From Pseudomonadota bacterium (GTDB lineage: Bacteria > Pseudomonadota > Alphaproteobacteria > Caulobacterales > Caulobacteraceae), in the NCBI GenBank assembly GCA_023416055.1, contig JAEZIH010000165.1, forward strand, positions 1-5,913: DNA of 5,913 bases. Direction: 5' to 3'. The position numbers and the translations under genes are program-made. A model generated the notes under the pieces. That model saw nothing but the letters and a program-made list of their open reading frames with translations, searched no databases and had not been told where the DNA came from. Positions 1 to 4,874 of the stretch are shown in pieces (positions within the stretch are counted from its first letter, which is position 1; the number at the start of each line of letters is the position of its first letter).

Positions 1-419
1 TCGCCTCGACCCAGACCAAGAACGAGAGCGCCGCCGAGGTGGTCGGACTGGTGCTGGCCGAGTTCGACCGGCTGGCGCGCGAACCGGTCGACGACCAGGT
101 GGTCACCGACCGTGAGACCTTCATCACCGGCGGCTTCTCGCGTTCGCTGGAGACCACCGGCGGACTGGGGGCGCAACTCGCCAGCGCCGTGATCGACGGA
201 CTGCCGCTGTCGGAAATCGAGACCTATCCGCAGAAGATCGCGGCCACCACGCCTGACAGCCTGCGCGAGGCGGCGGCGATCGTCAGCGCCGACGACGCGG
301 TGGTGGTCGTGGTCGGCCAGGCGGACATGTTCATCGACGACCTGCGCGCGGCGCACCCGGACGTGGTGGTCATCCCGGCGGCGGAGCTGGATCTGGACAG
401 CCCGACGCTGGGGCTATGA
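1..419 (+). CDS. M16 family metallopeptidase, C-terminal part (5' end outside window)
   Basis: The reading frame is open from base 3 and ends at a TGA at 417-419, giving 139 residues with no start in the window. The sequence fits the carboxy-terminal domain of M16 (insulinase/mitochondrial processing peptidase-like) zinc proteases. It begins with the Gln-Thr-Lys-Asn-Glu segment typical of the end of a beta strand and continues with a helix-rich stretch carrying Phe-Ser-Arg-Ser-Leu-Glu-Thr. It ends with the hydrophobic strand DAVVVVVGQAD, matching the 'vvVGD' strand near the end of these proteins. The catalytic HxxEH motif lies in the N-terminal domain, so it would be upstream of the window and cannot be checked. 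Members act in the periplasm or at the membrane on peptides; location here is unknown. The gene converges on the aldolase gene, with a strong hairpin between them. Confidence 0.85.
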   Translation, partial: ASTQTKNESAAEVVGLVLAEFDRLAREPVDDQVVTDRETFITGGFSRSLETTGGLGAQLASAVIDGLPLSEIETYPQKIAATTPDSLREAAAIVSADDAVVVVVGQADMFIDDLRAAHPDVVVIPAAELDLDSPTLGL

Positions 420-425
420 CGTGAA

Positions 426-459
426 TTTCCTCCCCGTTCGCCTGCGAATGGGGAGGAAA
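426..459. repeat. 15-bp intergenic hairpin (CTCCCC/GGGGAG type), possible bidirectional terminator
   Basis: TTTCCTCCCC at 426-435 pairs with GGGGAGGAAA at 450-459. The stem continues inward through GTTCG (436-440) and CGAAT (445-449), with one G-T pair, leaving a CCTG loop. The element starts 7 bp after the stop of the peptidase gene and ends 26 bp before the stop of the convergent aldolase gene, so it could end transcription from both sides. Neither strand has a T-run after the stem, so it is not a canonical intrinsic terminator. The core is shared with the element at 2409-2435, which suggests a dispersed genomic repeat. Confidence 0.75.
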
Positions 460-485
460 GTCGAGAGGGCGCCTACTGGAGGTGG

Positions 486-1157
486 TCAGCTCGCCCGGAA
501 CGCCCGGATCGCTTCGACCGTCTGCTTCACCTGCGCCTCGATCCCCGCCCAGTCGCCGGCGTTGACGGCGGCGTCGGTGATCAGTTTCGAGCCCATGCCG
601 GCGGCGACGATGCCGGCGCCGAACCATTTGGCGATGGAGGCCTCGTGGGGGTCGACGCCGCCGGTGGGCATGATCTTGGTCCACGGCATCGGGCCGAGCA
701 CGGCCTTGACGAAGTCGGGGCCGCCGACGCTTGAGCCGGGGAAGAGCTTGACGATGTCGCAGCCCAGTTCGTGGGCCAGGCCGATCTCGGTGACGGAGCC
801 GCAGCCGGGGAAGTAGGCGGTCATGCGCCGGTTGCAGACGCGGGCGACCTCCTCGACGACGCAGGGGCTGACCACGAAGCGGGCGCCGCGATTGAGGTAG
901 AGGGCGGCCGTGCCGGCGTCGACCACCGAGCCGATGCCGAGGATGATCTCCGGGTCGGTCTTCTGCAGCTCGCGGGCGAGGTCGCCGAACAGGTCGACGG
1001 CGAAGTCGCCGCGGTTGGTGAACTCGATGGCCTTCGCCCCGCCGCGGGCGCAGGCGCGGATGACGTTGAGGCAGACCTCGCGGTCGGGATGGTAGAAGAC
1101 CGGGGCCACGCCCTGGCTCTCGAGGGCGGTGAGGACGGACAGGCGATCGTGGCGCAT
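486..1157 (-). CDS. KDPG / 4-hydroxy-2-oxoglutarate (KHG) aldolase family protein
   Basis: The 223-residue product fits class I aldolases of the KDPG/KHG family (Eda-like, about 205-225 residues). These split 2-keto-3-deoxy-6-phosphogluconate or 4-hydroxy-2-oxoglutarate into pyruvate plus glyceraldehyde-3-phosphate or glyoxylate in the cytoplasm. Expected active-site residues are present: E45 and R49 in IEFTNRGD (E. coli E45/R49), the Schiff-base lysine K137 in DIVKLFPGS (E. coli K133), and the phosphate/carboxylate-binding PTGG at 164-167. I chose the ATG at 1157 because AGGA (complement of 1166-1169) sits 8 bases before it. The frame stays open upstream to 1259 but runs into the hydrolase gene and has no family similarity there. 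It lies 52 bp after the hydrolase on the same strand, so co-transcription is likely. No Entner-Doudoroff partner is adjacent, so the substrate is open. From memory, the sequence resembles versions found in Bacteroidetes hexuronate operons. Confidence 0.88.
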   Translation of the reverse strand: MRHDRLSVLTALESQGVAPVFYHPDREVCLNVIRACARGGAKAIEFTNRGDFAVDLFGDLARELQKTDPEIILGIGSVVDAGTAALYLNRGARFVVSPCVVEEVARVCNRRMTAYFPGCGSVTEIGLAHELGCDIVKLFPGSSVGGPDFVKAVLGPMPWTKIMPTGGVDPHEASIAKWFGAGIVAAGMGSKLITDAAVNAGDWAGIEAQVKQTVEAIRAFRAS

Positions 1158-1209
1158 GGGGAGCATCCTAGTCGCCGGGTCGCGGCGGTGAAACGGTCGC
1201 GCGGGGCAC

Positions 1210-2001
1210 TTATTGTTTCGCCAGTTCGACGAGGCGCCGCACCAGCCCGCTGTCGGCATCGAACAGCGGGTCCAGCACGGTGAAGTGATTGAGGCCGGCG
1301 AGGGTTTCGTAGCGGGTCTGGGCGCCGCGGGCGCCCCAGAGGTCGGCCATCATTCGCGACTGGCGCAGGAACTCGGGGCTCTCGTCGGCGCCGATGACGC
1401 AGTCGAGGACCGTGCCGCCGGGGGTGGAGCCGTCGGGGGCGGGCCAGTGGATCGGTGACAGGGCGGCGGCCTCGGCGGCGTCGAGGCCGAGGGCCTGGTT
1501 GATCGAGGTGGGGATCAGGGGGGCGAGGTCGAAGACGCCGCTGATCGCGACGGCGGCGGAGGCGCGACCCTCGCTGAGCATGCAGGCCGCCATGTGGCCG
1601 CCGGCGGAGTGGCCGAAGACCAGCGGGCGGACGCCGCTGCGCGCGCGGACCAGCTGCACCGCCTCGCGCACCTGCGACAGGATGCGGCCGAGGCGGACCG
1701 CGGGGGCGAGGTCGTAGGAAGGGACGGCGAGACTGACGCCGTGCTGCAGCAGGACGGGAGCGAGACCCGAGAACCAGTCCTTGTCCAGCGCCTGCCAGTA
1801 GCCGCCGTGCAGGAAGACGGCGATCGGGGCGTCGGGGCCGGCGGAGAACAGGTCCATGACCTCGCGCTCGCCGGGGCCGTAGGCGAGGGTTGCGGGCGGA
1901 TGGGCGGCGCGGGCGGCCTCGGCCGCGTCGCGCCAGCGCTGCATCACCGCCGGATGGTCGGGGACGCGGGCGCGGTTGTTGTATTCGGCTTCGAGGTCCA
2001 C
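1210..2001 (-). CDS. alpha/beta hydrolase, arylformamidase (kynurenine formamidase)-like
   Basis: The 263-residue product is an alpha/beta hydrolase. The oxyanion-hole motif HGGYW is at 65-69, the nucleophile elbow GHSAGG at 130-135 (Ser132), the likely acid Asp206 in IGADES, and the likely base His239 in GLNHF. The HGGYW plus GHSAGG pairing and the N-terminal YNNRARVPDHP stretch are typical of the group that includes eukaryotic-type arylformamidases (N-formylkynurenine to kynurenine). Many bacterial members are uncharacterised, so activity on N-formylkynurenine is an inference. The start is a GTG at 2001-1999. An in-frame TAA, supplied by the repeat upstream, lies 18 bases before it and no ATG intervenes. 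The next ATG (Met20) would remove the conserved N-terminus. There is no clear Shine-Dalgarno sequence, so the message may be leaderless or weakly translated. No signal peptide is seen. It is the first gene of a probable two-gene unit with the aldolase. Confidence 0.87.
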   Translation of the reverse strand: MDLEAEYNNRARVPDHPAVMQRWRDAAEAARAAHPPATLAYGPGEREVMDLFSAGPDAPIAVFLHGGYWQALDKDWFSGLAPVLLQHGVSLAVPSYDLAPAVRLGRILSQVREAVQLVRARSGVRPLVFGHSAGGHMAACMLSEGRASAAVAISGVFDLAPLIPTSINQALGLDAAEAAALSPIHWPAPDGSTPGGTVLDCVIGADESPEFLRQSRMMADLWGARGAQTRYETLAGLNHFTVLDPLFDADSGLVRRLVELAKQ

Positions 2002-2005
2002 GGGC

Positions 2006-2100
2006 GGGGGCTTAGGGGCTTAGGGCTTAGGGAGGTTGTGGAGTGGGGTGGTAGGCGAACGCGGCAGCGCCTAAGACCTAAGCCCTAAGACCCAAGCCCT
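2006..2100. repeat. Inverted arrays of a 7-bp unit (CTTAGGG / CCTAAGN) between divergent genes
   Basis: The left array carries CTTAGGGG (2011-2018), CTTAGGG (2019-2025) and CTTAGGG (2026-2032). The right array carries CCTAAGA, CCTAAGC, CCTAAGA and CCCAAGC (2070-2097). The arrays are complementary: 2019-2031 pairs perfectly with 2077-2089 (13 bp), and the pairing extends imperfectly to 2008 and 2099. The 45-bp loop contains a second stem, TAGGCG (2052-2057) with CGCCTA (2068-2073). The region starts 4 bp from the GTG of the hydrolase and stops 20 bp before the ATG of the RAM protein gene. It therefore fills nearly all of the space where both promoters should lie. I see no GCTANAWC-type promoter in it on either strand. 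Confidence 0.85.
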
Positions 2101-2119
2101 TGCGCGGAGCGCCCCAGCC

Positions 2120-2374
2120 ATGATGACCGCCATCTTCGTCTTCATCAAATGCGAGCTGGGGCACGCCAACGACGTGGCGGCGGACATCGTCGACAATGTC
2201 GAGCACGTGTCGGAGGTCTATTCGACCTCGGGCCAGTACGATCTGCTGGCCAAGTTCCAGCTGCCGAAGGAGATGGACATCGGCACCTTCGTGACGCGCT
2301 CGGTGCAGACCCGGCCGCACATCCGCGACACCTTCACGGTGATCACGTTTTCGCCCTTCCTGCCTTCCCGGTAG
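2120..2374 (+). CDS. Stand-alone Lrp/AsnC effector-binding (RAM) domain protein
   Basis: The 84-residue product matches the C-terminal ligand-binding/oligomerisation domain of Lrp/AsnC regulators (RAM, AsnC_trans_reg). A first beta strand (TAIFVFIKCEL) is followed by a helix (ANDVAADIVDNV), the characteristic VYSTSGQYDLLAKF hairpin, a second helix (DIGTFVTRSV) and a final strand (DTFTVITF). Full regulators are about 150 residues with an N-terminal helix-turn-helix; none is present here, and the upstream DNA is repeat rather than a broken HTH. It is therefore a stand-alone RAM protein. Such proteins form rings that bind amino acids or other small ligands, and their targets are mostly unknown. 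GGAG at 2106-2109 lies 10 bases before the first of two consecutive ATGs and favours 2120. It could modulate a full-length Lrp-type regulator by mixed assembly (inference). It lies upstream of the acyl-CoA dehydrogenase genes on the same strand, separated from them by a double hairpin. Confidence 0.88.
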   Translation: MMTAIFVFIKCELGHANDVAADIVDNVEHVSEVYSTSGQYDLLAKFQLPKEMDIGTFVTRSVQTRPHIRDTFTVITFSPFLPSR

Positions 2375-2392
2375 GCCGCCCGCAGCCCCTCC

Positions 2393-2435
2393 ACCGCTTC
2401 GCGGTCCCCCTCCCCATCGCTGCGCGACGGGGAGG
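2393..2435. repeat. Double intergenic hairpin, second copy of the CTCCCC/GGGGAG element
   Basis: A small perfect hairpin, ACCGC-TTC-GCGGT (2393-2405), is followed at once by a larger one. In the larger one, CCTCCCC (2409-2415) pairs with GGGGAGG (2429-2435), and the stem continues past an A-C mismatch through TCGC (2417-2420) and GCGA (2424-2427) around a TGC loop. It starts 18 bp after the stop of the RAM gene. It could end or attenuate transcription from that gene, or stabilise its 3' end. There is no T-run. The outer 7-bp arm and the TCGC/GCGA inner stem match the element at 426-459. Confidence 0.75.
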
Positions 2436-2451
2436 AGACCCTGACGCTACG

Positions 2452-2464
2452 TCACGCGTGAATC
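2452..2464. promoter_or_regulatory. 10-bp perfect palindrome overlapping a GANTC methylation site, upstream of the acyl-CoA dehydrogenase genes
   Basis: TCACGCGTGA (2452-2461) is a perfect palindrome lying 32 bp before the ATG of the first dehydrogenase gene. GAATC (2460-2464) overlaps its right end and fits GANTC, the target of the CcrM methyltransferase of alphaproteobacteria. The position suits an operator for a dimeric repressor, but no regulator gene with a DNA-binding domain is in the window. The palindrome is short and could be chance. Confidence 0.35.
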
Positions 2465-2493
2465 GCTGCTAACGTCGCGGGACGGAGGCTGCG

Positions 2494-3678
2494 ATGAGCG
2501 ATCTTGAGACCTTCCGCGCGGAGACGCGGGCCTGGCTGGAGGAGAACTGTCCGCCGGAGGTGCGGGGGCCGGTGCGGTCCGAGGCCGACATGATCTGGGG
2601 CGGGCGCAACGCCGTCTTCGCCACCGAAGGGCACCGGCTGTGGCTGGAGCGGATGGGGGCGAAGGGCTGGACGGCGCCGGAGTGGCCGAAGGCCTACGGC
2701 GGCGGCGGGCTGAGCCGCGAGGAGGCCAAGGTGCTGGCCTCGGAACTGCGCCGCATCAAGGCGCAGCCGGCGCTGAACAGTTTCGGCGTCTGGATGCTGG
2801 GCCCGGCCCTGCTGCAGTTCGGGACCGAGGAGCAGAAGCAGCGCTTCCTGCCGCCGATCGTGCGCGGCGAGATTCGCTGGTGCCAGGGCTATTCCGAGCC
2901 GGGGGCGGGGTCGGACCTGGCCTCGATCCAGACCCGGGCCGAGGACCATGGCGACCACTGGATCGTCAACGGCCAGAAGGTGTGGACTTCCTACGCCGAC
3001 AAGGCCGACTGGATCTTCTGCCTCGTGCGCACCGACCCCGAGGCGCCCAAGCATCTGGGCATCTCCTTCGTCCTGTTCGACATGGCGACGCCGGGGGTGA
3101 GCACCCGGCCGATCACCCTGATCTCGGGCAAGAGCCCGTTCTGCGAGACCTTCTTCGACAATGTGCGGGTCGAGAAGGCGAACCTGGTCGGGACGCTGAA
3201 CCGCGGCTGGGACGTGGCCAAGGCCCTGCTGGCGCACGAGCGGACCATGATCGGGGCCATGGGCGAGCACATGGGCGGGCGGCCGGTCGGTCAGGTTGCG
3301 GCGGACGCGCTGGGGCTGGACGCCGACGGCCGGCTGGACGAGCCGATGCTGCGGGCGCGGATCGCGGAGCTGGAGGTCGACGCGGCGGCCTTCCGGCTGG
3401 CCATGGAGCGGACCGGCGACCTGCACAAGGCGCGGCAGGCGCATCCGGCCCTGGCCTCGATGCTGAAATACTACGGCTCGGAACTGAACAAGCGGCGCCA
3501 CGAGCTGCTGATGGCGGCGGGCGGGTTCGACGCTCTGGAGTGGGAGGGCGAGCGGTCGCGCGACGGCGCCGCGGCCCGCGACTGGCTGCGCACCAAGGCC
3601 AACTCCATCGAGGGCGGGACCAGCGAGATCCAGCTCAACATCATCGCCAAACACCTGCTGCGCCTGCCGGGAGCCTGA
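2494..3678 (+). CDS. Acyl-CoA dehydrogenase family protein, putative catalytic-base subunit
   Basis: The 394-residue product has the acyl-CoA dehydrogenase fold: N-terminal helical domain about 1-125, middle beta domain about 127-235, C-terminal helical domain about 236-390. Such enzymes introduce an alpha-beta double bond into acyl-CoA and pass electrons to electron-transfer flavoprotein. The middle domain keeps YSEPGAGSD (133-141) and the flavin-contacting KVWTS (162-166). The classic C-terminal glutamate (MCAD E376, YEGT) is shifted: the sequence is IEGGTSEIQ, with Gly374 at that position. E249 in AHER lies at the helix-G position used by isovaleryl-CoA and long-chain dehydrogenases and is the likely base. 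The C-terminal RxxFGxxIxxFQ segment that binds FAD is missing, and the GG motif near 343 lacks its glutamine. Start: ATG at 2494, with GGAGG (2484-2488) 5 bases before it. The partner gene follows after 3 bp. The C-terminus (GGTSEIQLNII) recalls actinobacterial FadE26-like proteins. Substrate unknown. Confidence 0.92.
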   Translation: MSDLETFRAETRAWLEENCPPEVRGPVRSEADMIWGGRNAVFATEGHRLWLERMGAKGWTAPEWPKAYGGGGLSREEAKVLASELRRIKAQPALNSFGVWMLGPALLQFGTEEQKQRFLPPIVRGEIRWCQGYSEPGAGSDLASIQTRAEDHGDHWIVNGQKVWTSYADKADWIFCLVRTDPEAPKHLGISFVLFDMATPGVSTRPITLISGKSPFCETFFDNVRVEKANLVGTLNRGWDVAKALLAHERTMIGAMGEHMGGRPVGQVAADALGLDADGRLDEPMLRARIAELEVDAAAFRLAMERTGDLHKARQAHPALASMLKYYGSELNKRRHELLMAAGGFDALEWEGERSRDGAAARDWLRTKANSIEGGTSEIQLNIIAKHLLRLPGA

Positions 3679-3681
3679 TCC

Positions 3682-4800
3682 ATGCCCCTGATCCTGACCG
3701 AAGAGCAGACCATGCTGAAGGAGGCCGCGGACGGCTTCCTGAACGAGCACGCGCCGATCGCGCACCTGAGGAAGCTGAGGGACAGCCGCGACCCGGACGG
3801 GGTGTCGCGCGAGCTGTGGCGGGCGTTCGGGGAGATGGGCTTCGCCGGGGTGCTTGTCCCGGAGGCGCACGGGGGCTCGGGCCTGGGCGCGGTCGAGGCC
3901 GGAGTGGTGGCCGAGGCGCTGGGGCGGACGCTGACGCCGTCCCCGTTCATGGGGTCGGCCGTGCTGGCGGCGACGGTGCTGAAGGGCGGCTCGGAGGCGC
4001 AGCAGGGCGAGTGGCTGCCGAAGATCGCGGCGGGCGAGGCGATCGTGGCGCTGGCCGTCGACGAGGGGGCCAAGCATGCGCCGGCGCGGATCGCTGCGAC
4101 GGCCGAGCGGTCGGGCAACGGCTTCCGGCTGAACGGGGCCAAGGCCATGGTGCTGGACGGCCACGTGGCCGACGCCCTGATCGTGGCGGCGCGGACCGAG
4201 GACGGTTTGACCCTCTTCCTCGTCGACCCGAAGACGGCCGGGGTCGAGGTCGAGCGGACGGTGATGGTCGACGCCCACAATGCGGCGCGGGTGACGCTGA
4301 CCGACGTGGAGGTGGACGCAGACGCGGTGATCGGCGCCGTCGACGGCGGCGAGGCTCTGCTGGAAGGGGCGCTGGACCTCGGCCGGGCCTGCGCGGCCGC
4401 ATCGCTGACCGGGGCGGGCGACGAGGCCTTTCGCATCACGCTGGAGTATCTGCGGACGCGGCAGCAGTTCGGGAAGTTCATCGGCGAGTTCCAGGCGCTG
4501 CAGCACCGGGCGGCGCATCTGTTCACCGAGCTGGAGATCGCCAGGGCGGCGGTGCTGGGGGCGCTTCAGGCGCTGGACGCCGGGCGCGAGGACGCCGCGC
4601 TCGCCGTGTCGGTGGCCAAGGCCAAGGCGAGCCGGGTCGCGGAGCTGGCTGTGCAGGAGGCGGTGCAGATGCACGGCGGCGTCGGCATGACCGACGAGTT
4701 CGACGTCGGCCTCTATATGAAGCGCGTCCGGGTGCTGAACGAAGTGCTGGGCGACGCCGGCTTCCACCAGGAGCGGCTGGCGCGGGCCCAGGGGTTCTGA
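3682..4800 (+). CDS. Acyl-CoA dehydrogenase family protein, putative non-catalytic FAD-binding partner subunit
   Basis: The 372-residue product has acyl-CoA dehydrogenase architecture: N-terminal helices about 1-118, middle domain about 120-220, C-terminal helices about 222-370. The C-terminal half keeps FAD contacts: R260 in RQQFGKFIGEFQ and Q329 with HGGVG (331-335). Both catalytic-glutamate positions are lost. The helix-G site reads LDLGR (Gly234 for Glu), and the YEGT site aligns with VLGD (Leu356 for Glu). The middle domain lacks the SEPGAGSD and W-T/S-S flavin motifs of its neighbour. Alone it should be inactive; paired with the upstream product it would complete one FAD site per dimer. 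GGGAG (3669-3673), inside the end of the upstream gene, lies 8 bases before the ATG and only 3 bp separate the genes. Tight co-expression as a heteromer, as in actinobacterial ChsE4-ChsE5 (FadE26-FadE27), is the best reading. Assembly and substrate are inferred. Confidence 0.9.
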   Translation: MPLILTEEQTMLKEAADGFLNEHAPIAHLRKLRDSRDPDGVSRELWRAFGEMGFAGVLVPEAHGGSGLGAVEAGVVAEALGRTLTPSPFMGSAVLAATVLKGGSEAQQGEWLPKIAAGEAIVALAVDEGAKHAPARIAATAERSGNGFRLNGAKAMVLDGHVADALIVAARTEDGLTLFLVDPKTAGVEVERTVMVDAHNAARVTLTDVEVDADAVIGAVDGGEALLEGALDLGRACAAASLTGAGDEAFRITLEYLRTRQQFGKFIGEFQALQHRAAHLFTELEIARAAVLGALQALDAGREDAALAVSVAKAKASRVAELAVQEAVQMHGGVGMTDEFDVGLYMKRVRVLNEVLGDAGFHQERLARAQGF

Positions 4801-4843
4801 ACGGCTAAGGTATATCCCGGGGTGGCGGGGTCTTCCGGGCGGG

Positions 4844-4851
4844 GCTAAATC
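4844..4851 (+). promoter_or_regulatory. Candidate -10 element (GCTAAATC) of the hmgA promoter
   Basis: GCTAAATC matches all eight positions of GCTANAWC, the -10 consensus of Caulobacter housekeeping (sigma-73) promoters. Transcription would start near 4857-4860, giving a leader of about 15-18 bases that holds the GGGAG (4860-4864) ribosome binding site before the ATG at 4875. I see no good TTGACGS -35 element at 10-14 bases upstream, so the promoter may be weak or activator-dependent. If real, hmgA has its own promoter 43 bp after the dehydrogenase operon. Confidence 0.55.
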
Positions 4852-4874
4852 TCGGCCACGGGAGACAAACGCAC

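Noticed and set aside
1158..1259. N-terminal extension of the aldolase reading frame upstream of Met at 1157
   Set aside because: The extra 34 codons overlap the end of the hydrolase gene and have no family similarity. The AGGA site is correctly spaced for the start at 1157.
2006..2100. CRISPR array or true telomeric repeat
   Set aside because: Units are only 7 bp with no spacers, and they occur in short inverted arrays inside a gene-dense region, so neither a CRISPR array nor a chromosome end is supported.
2441..2473. CTGACGC (2441-2447) and GCTAAC (2468-2473) as a housekeeping promoter for the dehydrogenase operon
   Set aside because: The spacing of 20 bases is outside the usual 10-14 for the Caulobacter consensus, and the -10 match is incomplete.
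3471..4526. A 351-codon minus-strand frame within the second dehydrogenase region
   Set aside because: Ser/Ala/Arg/Pro-rich sequence with no domain; shadow of the coding strand.
2452..4767. A 771-codon open frame on the minus strand opposite the two acyl-CoA dehydrogenase genes
   Set aside because: The translation is rich in Arg, His, Gln, Pro and Gly with no recognisable domain, and it mirrors two confident genes. Long antisense frames without stops are expected at this GC content.
2640..4808. A 722-codon open frame on the plus strand in another frame, running across both dehydrogenase genes
   Set aside because: Low-complexity Gly/Arg/Ala composition, no motif, no ribosome binding site, and it overlaps two genes with clear family matches. 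It is a GC-rich shadow, not a fusion gene.
4816..4839. CCCGG (4816-4820) and CCGGG (4835-4839) as a terminator after the dehydrogenase operon
   Set aside because: Only 5 bp of stem with a 14-base loop and no T-run; too weak at this GC content.
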